A stretch of 64,000 nt of DNA from Methylotenera_A sp040387515 (GTDB lineage Bacteria > Pseudomonadota > Gammaproteobacteria > Burkholderiales > Methylophilaceae): NCBI GenBank assembly GCA_040387515.1, contig JAZKDP010000036.1, positions 1 to 64,000 of the forward strand. The letters are read 5' to 3'. Below, piece after piece: positions 17,378 to 25,480 of the stretch (its first letter is position 1; every line of letters begins with the position of its first letter). Below the pieces are notes generated by a model. It saw only the letters and a list, made by a program, of their open reading frames with translations, was not told the origin of the DNA and did not search any database. A program made the position numbers and the translations under genes.

Positions 17378-19282
17378 ATGAATGTGTTTTACGAAGAAGA
17401 AGGCAGCTTTAAAGTGGCCTCTATCATGTCTGAATCACCTGCGGCTTTGCAGGTGGAATCGCTTTCCGGCAAGCGTTCAAAAATTAAGACAAATAATGTA
17501 TTAATGCAGTTTGAAGCACCACTGGCAAGTTTTATGGAAGCGGCGCAAAGCGAAGCAGAAAACTTAGAAATTGATTTTTTGTGGGAATGTTGCGGTGAGC
17601 CAGAGTTTGCCTTTGAGGATTTAGCCAGCGATTATTATGGCAAAAAACCTACGCCAATCGAAGCGGCAGCAACCGCAATAAAATTGCACAGCGCGCCCAT
17701 GTATTTTTACCGCAAAGGCAAAGGTCGCTACAAGGCCGCGCCAGCAGACACACTGAAATTGGCGTTGGCAGCAGTCGAGCGCAAAAAACTACAGGCCGAG
17801 CAAGTGGTGGCTTGGGTGACGCAGCTTAATAATAAAGAGCTGCCAGAAGGTTTTGCAGCAAAAGCGGATGCTTTAATTTATAACCCAGACAAAAACAGCT
17901 TGGAATGGAAAGCAATTGATGAAGCTGCGCAAAGCTCTGGCCGTTTAGCATTAACTGTGATGGCCGATTGTGGCTTGATTGAAAGTGCGCACGGCTATCA
18001 TTTGGGTGCATTTTTGCGTGAAATGTTTCCTAGCAAGGATGGAAAATCAGGATTGGATTTTCCAGAGTATGAAATGTCTGAAATACCAGACGGTTTGCAA
18101 TTGGCAGAAGTCGAATGTTTTAGTATTGATGATGCGACGACGACAGAAGTTGACGATGCGTTTAGTTTAGAAACCCTAAATAATGGGAATACGCGATTGG
18201 GTATTCATATCGCAGCGCCTAGTTTAGGTTTGCCTGTTGACTCCAGCTTAGATGCGATTGTGTTATCACGATTATCAACGGTATATATGCCAGGCAGTAA
18301 AATCACCATGTTGCCCGAAAGTGTTGTTAAGCCATTTAGTTTAGATGCGGGCGAAATAAAACCTGCGCTTAGTTTGTATTTAGAAGTGACGCCTGCTTTT
18401 GAGATTGTTGCGCATGAAACGCGATTAGAAAAAATAAAAGTTGCGGATAATTTACGCCATGACACGATTGAACCATTTTTTAACGAGCATACATTAGATG
18501 CTGACAATGGCCATGCCTATTGGGCAAAGCTTAAGTTGCTGTTTAGCTTGGCCGAAAAATTAGAAACTGCACGTGGTAAAGCCGATCCTAATCGCGCGCC
18601 ACAGATTGATTACAGTTTTTACGTGCGTGACGGAAAAATACAAATTGTGCCACGCGAACGTGGCGCACCAATAGATAAGTTAGTGGCGGAATTGATGATC
18701 TATGCCAATAGCCATTGGGGCGGTTTGTTAAAAGAGGCGGGCTTTGCTGGCATTTATCGCGCGCAAACGGGCGGTAAAGTATTTATGACCACCAATGCAG
18801 AGCCGCATCAGGGTTTAGGTGTGCCGCAATATGCATGGAATACATCACCATTGCGTCGCGCGGTGGATTTGGTTAATCAGCGACAGTTAATTGCTATGTT
18901 GAATAGCGAACCTGCACCTTACAACGTGGCGGATGGGAAATTGAACGTCATCATTCGCAATTTTGACCAAACTTATAATGCCTATAGTGAATTTCAAACC
19001 CGCATGGAACGTTACTGGTGTTTACAGTATTTGATTCAAGAACAGCTGAGCGAAGTGACCGCAACCGTTTGGCGCGAAAATTTGGTGCGTATCGATGGCA
19101 TGTTTTACATCACCAAAGTGCCTAGCTTGCCAGAGCTTAAAGTTGGTACAAAAGTCAGCTTGGAGATTAAACATATCGATACTTTATTAATGGAATTGAG
19201 CTGTAAATTTAAAGCGGTAATACCAGTAGAAGTTGCTGAATCAGAGCCAATTGCCGTAGTTGAAGAAAATGCTGAGATTTAA
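17378..19282 (+). CDS. RNase II/RNB-family exoribonuclease
   Basis: The 634-residue RNB-domain protein has the catalytic acidic cluster SIDDATTTEVDDAF near residues 248-262, followed by LGIHIAAPSLGL, the MPGSKITMLPE segment and the late TSPLRRAVDLVNQRQL motif. It is close in length to E. coli RNase II (644), but the N-terminal cold-shock domains are poorly matched, so it belongs to the divergent betaproteobacterial RNB group. It degrades single-stranded RNA 3' to 5' in the cytoplasm. The next gene lies 28 bp downstream. A seven-codon frame (ATG 17358) ends in a TGA that overlaps this gene's ATG; I do not call it a gene. Confidence 0.88.
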   Translation: MNVFYEEEGSFKVASIMSESPAALQVESLSGKRSKIKTNNVLMQFEAPLASFMEAAQSEAENLEIDFLWECCGEPEFAFEDLASDYYGKKPTPIEAAATAIKLHSAPMYFYRKGKGRYKAAPADTLKLALAAVERKKLQAEQVVAWVTQLNNKELPEGFAAKADALIYNPDKNSLEWKAIDEAAQSSGRLALTVMADCGLIESAHGYHLGAFLREMFPSKDGKSGLDFPEYEMSEIPDGLQLAEVECFSIDDATTTEVDDAFSLETLNNGNTRLGIHIAAPSLGLPVDSSLDAIVLSRLSTVYMPGSKITMLPESVVKPFSLDAGEIKPALSLYLEVTPAFEIVAHETRLEKIKVADNLRHDTIEPFFNEHTLDADNGHAYWAKLKLLFSLAEKLETARGKADPNRAPQIDYSFYVRDGKIQIVPRERGAPIDKLVAELMIYANSHWGGLLKEAGFAGIYRAQTGGKVFMTTNAEPHQGLGVPQYAWNTSPLRRAVDLVNQRQLIAMLNSEPAPYNVADGKLNVIIRNFDQTYNAYSEFQTRMERYWCLQYLIQEQLSEVTATVWRENLVRIDGMFYITKVPSLPELKVGTKVSLEIKHIDTLLMELSCKFKAVIPVEVAESEPIAVVEENAEI

Positions 19283-19310
19283 ACAGATTGAATTTGAATA
19301 TAAGTAATAT

Positions 19311-20051
19311 ATGCTGAGATTTAATCGAAAAATCCATAAGAGTGTGGCTGATGATAGTGTTGTCGAAGTGTCTGAAAGTAATGGCATACGCTCGTTGCAC
19401 CTAGGCTCGGTGACGATTCAAAGCAGCATGAAAGTGAAAGACCCATTTGCGCTAGAGCTGACTTATACGCGCGGTATGATGGGGTTTTTGCTGTTTGCAG
19501 ACGCGGTTAAAAGCGTGCTGACAATTGGTTTGGGTGGCGGATCGGTGCCTAAGTATATTTATGCACATTGCCCCAATATCAACCAAACGATTGTAGAGAT
19601 TAATCCGCAGATTATCAACATTGCGCGTAGTCATTTTTATGTGCCTGATGACGATGCTAGATTGAACGTGATTGAGGGTGATGGCATTGCCCATTTAAAG
19701 GCTAATCAAAATAGCGCAGATTGTTTGATGATCGACGCGTTTGATCGTTTTGGTATTCCGCCTAATTTTTGTAGTCAGGATTTTTTTGATGATTGCGCGG
19801 CCACTTTGTCGAATCAGGGCAATTTTGATATTTACTTGCAGCGCATTGAGCTAAGTTTTAATCATCACACCTTAATGCTGCCAACGGGCAAGCCTGGCAA
19901 TATTGTGGTATTTGGCTTCAAGCGTGCAACGCAATTGAATGAGAAGAAACTAAGAGAGCGTGCTAAAGCGCTTCAAAATATACACAACATAGAGTTTTTA
20001 AGTTTTGTTGAGAAGCTGTGCGAACATAACCACAATTACCTCACAAATTAA
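19311..20051 (+). CDS. Spermidine synthase-like aminopropyltransferase family protein
   Basis: The 246-residue protein has the Rossmann fold of spermidine/spermine synthases: VLTIGLGGGSVPKYI (binding loop near 66-80), an acidic residue after beta-2 (VEINPQIINIARSHF), GDGIAHLK and DCLMIDAFDRFGIP. Family members transfer aminopropyl groups from decarboxylated SAM. This short branch, lacking the usual N-terminal beta-hairpin domain, is often annotated only as spermidine synthase-like, and I cannot tell whether it makes polyamines. The catalytic-loop Asp appears in DAFDR rather than DAYG. The first 14 bases of the gene repeat 42 bp upstream, inside the end of the RNase gene. Confidence 0.75.
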   Translation: MLRFNRKIHKSVADDSVVEVSESNGIRSLHLGSVTIQSSMKVKDPFALELTYTRGMMGFLLFADAVKSVLTIGLGGGSVPKYIYAHCPNINQTIVEINPQIINIARSHFYVPDDDARLNVIEGDGIAHLKANQNSADCLMIDAFDRFGIPPNFCSQDFFDDCAATLSNQGNFDIYLQRIELSFNHHTLMLPTGKPGNIVVFGFKRATQLNEKKLRERAKALQNIHNIEFLSFVEKLCEHNHNYLTN

Positions 20052-20059
20052 AATTCTAA

Positions 20060-20079
20060 TAACTTAAGCCCTTAAGTTA
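20060..20079. repeat. 20-bp perfect palindrome between the aminopropyltransferase-like gene and the RlmL-type gene
   Basis: TAACTTAAG and CTTAAGTTA arms are separated by CC. It begins 9 bp after the upstream stop. No T-tract follows, so it is not a typical terminator. It could be an mRNA-end hairpin or a binding site. Confidence 0.5.
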
Positions 20080-20142
20080 AGCACATCAATTAAACCAAAT
20101 AATTTAAACTCGCTAAATTGAACAAGAAATGACAACTAACCT

Positions 20143-21285
20143 ATGATGAATCAATATTTTGCCACTTGCCCACGCGGGCTAGAAGCTTTGCTGGTAAACG
20201 AGCTGAAAAACAGCAACGCAAAAGACATTAAGCCGACCGATGGCGGCGTTGGCTTTGCGGGTGAGTTAAGCGTTTGCTATCACGCGAATTTACATTCACG
20301 CATTGCCACACGCATACTCATGCAAGCAGGGCAGGGAACGTACGCCACCGAAGATGATTTGTACCAAGCCGCATATAAGCTGAATTGGCCTAATTGGTTT
20401 GATGTGAAGCATGATTTTATGGTGAAAGTCACTGGCGTAAAATGCCCGCTTAAAAGTTTGGAGTTTGCGACATTGCGCATTAAAGATGCGATATGCGATA
20501 AATTTAGGCAAGTGGTAAATTCGCGGCCTTATATTGATACAAAAACGCCAGCTGTGCGTGTTCACGCCTATTTAACCGCAGATAGTTATGTTTATTATGT
20601 GGATACATCTGGCGATGCTCTATATCAGCGTGGTAACCGAAAAGCCAGTATCGAAGCACCTTTGCGAGAAAATTTAGCGGCTGGAATTTTGCAGTTGAGC
20701 GGCTGGCAAGCGGGTCAGCCTTTGTTAGACCCAATGTGCGGCAGCGGCACGTTTTTGCTGGAAGCGGCGATGATGGCCCTGGATATTGCACCAGGTTTAA
20801 AGCGTGATTTTGGCTTTGAAAAGTTGAAGAATTTCGAGTCTGACACTTGGAAAAAGATTAAAAATACTGCACTTAAGAACGTAAAACCGACTACTTTTCA
20901 AAAACTGTATGGTTCTGATAGTGATTTACGCGCTGTACGAATTGCCAAGCAAAATCTTACTGAAGCAGGTTTGGCAGAAGCCGTGCAGTTAGCGCAAACC
21001 AATATCACTGAAGTCGTGCCGCCAGCAGACAATGGCGTGCTGGTTGCCAACCCGCCATATGGTGTACGTATTGGTGAAGATGAAGAGTTGGCTTTGCTTT
21101 ACCCCAAAATGGGTGAAGCATTAAAACGCAAGTTTGCAGGTTGGAATACGTATTTTTTAACCAATGATTTACGGCTGCCAAAATTAATGCGTTTAACACC
21201 AAGCAAACGTACACCATTATTTAACGGACCATTAGAATGCCGATTATTTGAAATTAAAATGGTTGCTGGCAGTAATAGAAAGTAG
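20143..21285 (+). CDS. rlmL: THUMP-domain rRNA guanine-N2 methyltransferase (RlmL-type, unfused)
   Basis: The protein has 380 residues. A ferredoxin-like/THUMP region (residues 1-155, starting YFATCPRGLEALL) is followed by a class I methyltransferase domain with LLDPMCGSGTFLLEAAM near 195-210, SDSDLRAVRIAKQNL and the catalytic NPPYGVRIGE near 302. This matches the N-terminal half of E. coli RlmKL, which makes m2G2445 in 23S rRNA. The RlmK half is not attached, as is common outside enterobacteria. Two ATGs (20143, 20146) are equally possible starts. The MazG-like gene follows after 67 bp. Confidence 0.88.
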   Translation: MMNQYFATCPRGLEALLVNELKNSNAKDIKPTDGGVGFAGELSVCYHANLHSRIATRILMQAGQGTYATEDDLYQAAYKLNWPNWFDVKHDFMVKVTGVKCPLKSLEFATLRIKDAICDKFRQVVNSRPYIDTKTPAVRVHAYLTADSYVYYVDTSGDALYQRGNRKASIEAPLRENLAAGILQLSGWQAGQPLLDPMCGSGTFLLEAAMMALDIAPGLKRDFGFEKLKNFESDTWKKIKNTALKNVKPTTFQKLYGSDSDLRAVRIAKQNLTEAGLAEAVQLAQTNITEVVPPADNGVLVANPPYGVRIGEDEELALLYPKMGEALKRKFAGWNTYFLTNDLRLPKLMRLTPSKRTPLFNGPLECRLFEIKMVAGSNRK

Positions 21286-21352
21286 CGTAGTAGAAAATAG
21301 CCCAATAAAAATAATTAAATTAAAAATCACCGTTAATTTTAAGGTTAATTGA

Positions 21353-21724
21353 ATGATGGATACGATACATACTCTGGATTCATTAAAACATTTACGACTT
21401 CGCATTAATCAATTTGTGAATGAACGCGATTGGGCGCAATTCCATACACCTAAGAATCTAGCAATGGCAATGATTGTGGAAGCGGCTGAATTAGTGGAGC
21501 ATTTTCAATGGGATACGCCGACTGAAAGTCAGCAACTAACCGATAAAAAACGCGAAGAAGTGAGCCATGAATTGGCAGATACTTTTGTTTATTTATTAAG
21601 GATAGCGGAAGTATTGAATATTGACTTAATTGAGGCTACCAACAAAAAAATTGATTTGAATGCCTTAAAATATCCAGTAGATAAAGCTAAAGGTAGTAAT
21701 GCGAAATATACAGAGTATCTTTGA
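21353..21724 (+). CDS. MazG-like nucleotide pyrophosphohydrolase (dCTPase/RS21-C6 type)
   Basis: The 123-residue all-alpha enzyme has the metal-binding pair of motifs MIVEAAELVEHFQW (residues about 41-54) and HELADTFVYLLRIAEVL (about 77-93), as in the MazG/RS21-C6 family. These hydrolyse dNTPs, often modified or non-canonical ones, to the monophosphate and pyrophosphate. It is a single-domain member, half the length of true MazG. An adjacent second ATG at 21356 is possible. A bidirectional terminator follows. Confidence 0.82.
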   Translation: MMDTIHTLDSLKHLRLRINQFVNERDWAQFHTPKNLAMAMIVEAAELVEHFQWDTPTESQQLTDKKREEVSHELADTFVYLLRIAEVLNIDLIEATNKKIDLNALKYPVDKAKGSNAKYTEYL

Positions 21725-21754
21725 GCTAATTAAGTATGATTAGAAACGACAAAT

Positions 21755-21782
21755 AAAAAAGCCAGCATATGCTGGCTTTTTT
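21755..21782. terminator. Bidirectional terminator between the MazG-like gene and tpx
   Basis: The palindrome GCCAGCATATGCTGGC is flanked by six A and six T residues, so it works in both directions. The adjoining genes converge here. An almost identical hairpin ends typA at 56646. Confidence 0.9.
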
Positions 21783-21797
21783 AAAATCTGAAACGAT

Positions 21798-22301
21798 TTA
21801 TTTTAATGCGGCTAAAGCAGCATCATAATTAGGTTCGTTGGCGATTTCTGGTACTAATTCAATGTATTTGATCACATTGTTTTCATCAATGATAATCACC
21901 GCGCGCGCTGCTAAACCCGCAAGCTTGCTGGTAAACAATAAAACGCCGTAATTCATTAAGAAATCACGACCACGCATTGTCGATAGGTTGACTACGTTTT
22001 CAATGCCTTCTGCTGCACAGAAGCGTGTTTGTGCAAATGGTAAATCAGCAGAAATGTTTAACACGACAGTATTTGCTAAGTTAGCAGCATGCTTGTTGAA
22101 AGCACGTACAGATAGTGCGCACGTTGGCGTATCTACACTTGGGAAAATATTAAGAACTTTAAGTTTGCCAGCGTACGTTTCTAATGTAACGTCTGCTAAT
22201 GCTTTGTCAACTAAAGTGAAGTTGGGCGCAGTACTGCCAATTTTTGGCAAATTGCCTGCAACATCAACTGGATTGCCTTTGAGAGTTACTGAGCTAGACA
22301 T
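21798..22301 (-). CDS. tpx: Thiol peroxidase Tpx (atypical 2-Cys peroxiredoxin)
   Basis: The 167-residue peroxiredoxin has the peroxidatic Cys in VDTPTC (C61) and the resolving Cys in RFCAAEG (C95), the spacing expected for Tpx. It reduces hydrogen and alkyl peroxides using thioredoxin. The start MSSSVTLKGNPV matches family N-termini and is preceded by AAGGAAAAA. It stands alone, convergent with the MazG-like gene. Confidence 0.95.
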   Translation of the reverse strand: MSSSVTLKGNPVDVAGNLPKIGSTAPNFTLVDKALADVTLETYAGKLKVLNIFPSVDTPTCALSVRAFNKHAANLANTVVLNISADLPFAQTRFCAAEGIENVVNLSTMRGRDFLMNYGVLLFTSKLAGLAARAVIIIDENNVIKYIELVPEIANEPNYDAALAALK

Positions 22302-22366
22302 GATTTTTTCCTTTTTGAATGATATAAAGCGCTTAAATATTAGCGCAATTATTTATGCTAACTATG

Positions 22367-22400
22367 ATAAAACAAAAAGCACCTGTTTAAAACAGGTGCT
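22367..22400 (-). terminator. Terminator of the FIST gene
   Basis: AGCACCTGTTT/AAACAGGTGCT forms an 11-bp stem (22378-22400). Read on the minus strand it is followed by TTTTTGTTTT, which fits a terminator about 57 bp past the FIST stop codon. Confidence 0.8.
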
Positions 22401-22456
22401 TATCGATTTGACGCAATAAAATTTGAAATTAAACGAATCGCTAATTAAGCAATCAA

Positions 22457-23617
22457 TTAAGCCAGTAAATTCTCACTTAAATAACCAATTGTCATGGTTT
22501 GATTGTGCAAAACGCTATCTGTTGTATTGGGGCGCGGTGCTAGTTCGCCATAAGAGTAGAAGCCGGTTAAACTGGTTTGAGGTCCTAAAATTTGTTGCAC
22601 TAGTTTTATTTCATCGCCTACCAGTTCAGCCATTACGCCTTTGCGACCTACGCAGCTGACGCAAAGAGCTAAACCAGTTTGATTGGTTTTATTGGCACTT
22701 AAGCCATCCATTACCAAATTTGCAGCAGCGCCGGCGCCATCTACGAGCCTGTCATGATTGGTTTGACACAAGCGTACCGTTTCACCTTCTTCAACGTTAC
22801 CAGCAAAGGTCAAGCTATTATTTTTGGCGTCGATAGCTAACAATGTGCGAATTTTTTCTACATCGCGCTTGCCCTCTTCAATAACAGCGAGTGGGAATTT
22901 TAAACCAGTGCCAGGCAAGCCTTTTGAAAACGCTTCGCCAATATACATTCTGTAAAGTGGTAGCGCTGGTTTTCCGTCCATTTCAAACACAACGTTTTTC
23001 TCTGATTTGGTAACGGTGCGCGGCGGCCCATAAGGCTTCCAGCCGCCTAGAGCGCCGCTTGACGTGATTAATGCATTTCCATACAAGCCAACTGCAATAA
23101 CCAGATTGTCTGAAACGGTATCGTTATACAGTTGCAAGGTTTTAACAAAGGCACCGCCATCGCCCGCTAAACCGCCAACAATTGGGATATCACCTAAAAC
23201 ACTTTGAAAACCTTTTAGTAACTCAGAGCCATTGACGTTTAAGCCATCTGATATCACTAGTACTGTACGTAAAGTATCGGCTTTTAATTGTTTTGCTAAA
23301 CCAGCTGCTGCCTCAAAAGAGCTTTGCATACCAGACATTTTGGTTTGTGCTACACGCTGAACAGTTTTTTCCCACTGAATTGCAGTGATTTGAATACTGT
23401 CGTCAAATACGCCATTCGGGCTGATTTCACCAGAAGTAGTACATCCGACCACTTGAGCCGTTGGATAGCGCAATTTTAGAAAACCTTGTAACTTACCTTC
23501 GCTAAATCTTTTGACAGAGCCAAATACTAGTACCAAATTAGCACTTGCCAGCGGAGATGTGCTGGGTAGATCTTTAAGCGCCGTTTTGGAATCTACAGAT
23601 TCTTGTCTTATAAGCAT
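22457..23617 (-). CDS. FIST-domain sensory protein
   Basis: The protein is 386 residues from ATG 23617, chosen because GGGAG lies 9 bases before it; the ATG at 23641 has none. The N-terminal FIST domain (VLVFGSVKRFSEGKLQGFLK, GCTTSGEISPNGVFDDSIQI) is followed by the FIST_C domain (FYSYGELAPRPNTTDSVLHNQTMTI near the end, and SCVGRKGVM). FIST proteins are proposed small-ligand sensors, commonly near chemotaxis or signal-transduction genes, and lack an enzymatic motif. The gene is divergent from the pilG cluster across 278 bp, which suggests that it informs the Pil-Chp system. That is inference. Confidence 0.85.
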   Translation of the reverse strand: MLIRQESVDSKTALKDLPSTSPLASANLVLVFGSVKRFSEGKLQGFLKLRYPTAQVVGCTTSGEISPNGVFDDSIQITAIQWEKTVQRVAQTKMSGMQSSFEAAAGLAKQLKADTLRTVLVISDGLNVNGSELLKGFQSVLGDIPIVGGLAGDGGAFVKTLQLYNDTVSDNLVIAVGLYGNALITSSGALGGWKPYGPPRTVTKSEKNVVFEMDGKPALPLYRMYIGEAFSKGLPGTGLKFPLAVIEEGKRDVEKIRTLLAIDAKNNSLTFAGNVEEGETVRLCQTNHDRLVDGAGAAANLVMDGLSANKTNQTGLALCVSCVGRKGVMAELVGDEIKLVQQILGPQTSLTGFYSYGELAPRPNTTDSVLHNQTMTIGYLSENLLA

Positions 23618-23895
23618 TATTCTTTGCTCCCAAGCATGCAATTATTTCTATGTGTTTTAAATAATCGTAATTTATACATCAATTATTGAGTATTGTTAAA
23701 GTATATTATTACAAATATTACGTAAGTGTTGCAAATTGTTTTAAAAAATGTAATATTTTGTGTGTGCTGACGAATATCACTCAACTCAAAGTTGTTAATG
23801 AGTTGTTAATAGAATAAAGTAAAAACATTTTTTTAGATAGAGTGATTTATAATTTGGTTATATAAACGTATGTTTATATGCTAGGGGAGTATAAA

Positions 23896-24324
23896 GTGGC
23901 ACAAACAAATCTGGCTGGCACTAAAGTAATGGTCATTGACGATAGCAATACCATTAGACGTAGTGCTGAAATATTTCTGAAATCAGCGGGTTGCGAAGTT
24001 GTTTTGGCAGAGGATGGGTTCGATGCGCTCGCAAAAATTGCCGATCAACATCCCCAGATTATTTTTGTCGATATTATGATGCCACGTTTAGATGGCTATC
24101 AAACCTGTGCGCTAATCAAGCGCAACAGCCGCTTCAAATCAACCCCCGTCATTATGTTGTCCAGCAAAGATGGTCTGTTTGATCGCGCGCGCGGTCGTAT
24201 GGCAGGGTCTGATCAGTATTTAACTAAACCTTTCACGCAAGACACGTTAATTGATGCAATTAATACGTACACCAGTGAGGCATATCTGAATAGCAAAAAC
24301 AATGCATCAAATACTGTTGATTAA
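23896..24324 (+). CDS. pilG: Twitching motility response regulator PilG
   Basis: This single-receiver-domain protein has 142 residues. The start is GTG 23896, six bases after AGGGGAG; the ATG at 23878 has no binding site and would put that signal inside the gene. VMVIDDSNTIRRS holds the acidic pocket, D59 in FVDIMMPRLDGY is the phosphoacceptor, and MLSSKDGLFDRARG and YLTKPF complete the fold. It is first in the order pilG-pilH-pilI-pilJ-chpA. In Pseudomonas, PilG is phosphorylated by the ChpA/PilL kinase and promotes pilus extension and polarity. Confidence 0.93.
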   Translation: MAQTNLAGTKVMVIDDSNTIRRSAEIFLKSAGCEVVLAEDGFDALAKIADQHPQIIFVDIMMPRLDGYQTCALIKRNSRFKSTPVIMLSSKDGLFDRARGRMAGSDQYLTKPFTQDTLIDAINTYTSEAYLNSKNNASNTVD

Positions 24325-24389
24325 TAAAGTGCTTGGTTAATAAAAGAGTTGATTAGTAAACTTGTAATAAGGGATTGGGAGAAGTAACG

Positions 24390-24758
24390 ATGGCGATCAA
24401 TAAAATTTTAATAGTGGATGATTCAGCAACGGATCGTTTTTATCTAACAGAATTGTTAGAGGCAGAAGGTTATCAAGTGGTTGCTTTAGAAAGTGGCGAG
24501 GCTTGCGTGGAGCGTGCGGCGAGTATTGCGCCAGATTTGGTGATTATGGACATCATCATGACCGGTTTAACCGGCTTTCAGGCGGCTAGATCGTTAACAA
24601 AAGATGCTGCCACTGCAACAATACCGGTTATTTTGTGCTCAGGAAAGTTGCAGGTTACTGATCATGCATGGGCAGAAAAAATGGGCGCAAAAGGATGTTT
24701 GTTAAAACCTGTCCAAAAAAATGATTTAAAAACACTCATTGATAAAATCAGTGCATGA
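24390..24758 (+). CDS. pilH: Twitching motility response regulator PilH
   Basis: The receiver domain is 122 residues from ATG 24390, preceded by GGGAGAAG; a TTG at 24375 is in frame but overlaps that site. ILIVDDSATDRFYL, D54 in VIMDIIMTGLTG, ILCSGK and LKPVQKNDL mark the domain. The usual Pro after the phosphoacceptor region (MDIxMP) is Thr here. In type IV pilus systems PilH acts as the counterpart of PilG, draining phosphate or opposing extension. Confidence 0.92.
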   Translation: MAINKILIVDDSATDRFYLTELLEAEGYQVVALESGEACVERAASIAPDLVIMDIIMTGLTGFQAARSLTKDAATATIPVILCSGKLQVTDHAWAEKMGAKGCLLKPVQKNDLKTLIDKISA

Positions 24759-24820
24759 CATTAACTGTGCTGTTTTTTAGCATATCCATACTTTTAGAAT
24801 AATTTGGAACCGTTGTATTT

Positions 24821-25345
24821 ATGTCAAAACAATCACAATTACGTGAATATCAAACTAATATTTTAGCTCGATTAGAAAATGCTAAAAAAGCAGGTGCCGA
24901 GTCGCCTGCAGGTTATTTGGGCGTAATTATTGGCGGAAAAAACGTGCTGGTTAACTTGCAGGAAATTAGCGAAACATTGCCAATTATGGATATTCAGCGT
25001 GTACCGCTGGTTAAGCCATGGTTTTTAGGTGTAGCAAATGTGCGCGGCGTGTTGTATGCCATTAACGATTTAGCGCAATTATTGGAAAACACTTTTACTA
25101 ATATTTCATCGAATGCGCGTTTGTTACTCATCAGCGATTCAGTGACAAATAATGTGGCTTTTTTGGTTGATAAGTTAGTGGGTCTGCGTAAGTTGGATGA
25201 AATGAAGTTAGCTGAAGTGCTGCTCGATGATAATATTTGTTTAAAAAATCAAACTTATAAAGATGACGAAAATCGTGTGTGGCATTTGCTTGACTGTGAC
25301 AAGTTAGTACGTTCGAAAGATTTTACAACCCCTTATGCTACATAA
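24821..25345 (+). CDS. pilI: CheW-like adaptor PilI
   Basis: The 174-residue protein is a single CheW domain (GYLGVIIGGKNVLVNLQEISE, VPLVKPWFLGVANVRGVLYAINDLAQLL, NVAFLVDKLVGLRKL). It would couple the PilJ receptor to the ChpA kinase. It sits between pilH and pilJ in the conserved cluster order. Confidence 0.92.
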   Translation: MSKQSQLREYQTNILARLENAKKAGAESPAGYLGVIIGGKNVLVNLQEISETLPIMDIQRVPLVKPWFLGVANVRGVLYAINDLAQLLENTFTNISSNARLLLISDSVTNNVAFLVDKLVGLRKLDEMKLAEVLLDDNICLKNQTYKDDENRVWHLLDCDKLVRSKDFTTPYAT

Positions 25346-25480
25346 GGTAGTTTGTGGTTTAGGTTTTGTTTCAGATAGAAGTAGTTTTAGAGGTTAATTT
25401 TAGTCATTAAATTTAGTTAAATTTAATAGTTCAGATGACGGTTGTTTGAAGTAATTAAGTGAAACTTAAAGGGAATCAAC

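Noticed and set aside
17358..17381. Seven-codon leader peptide (MKKKQSQ) overlapping the RNase gene start by ATGA
   Set aside because: Too short to support as a gene; the Lys/Gln composition is expected from the A-rich sequence, and no attenuator hairpin follows.
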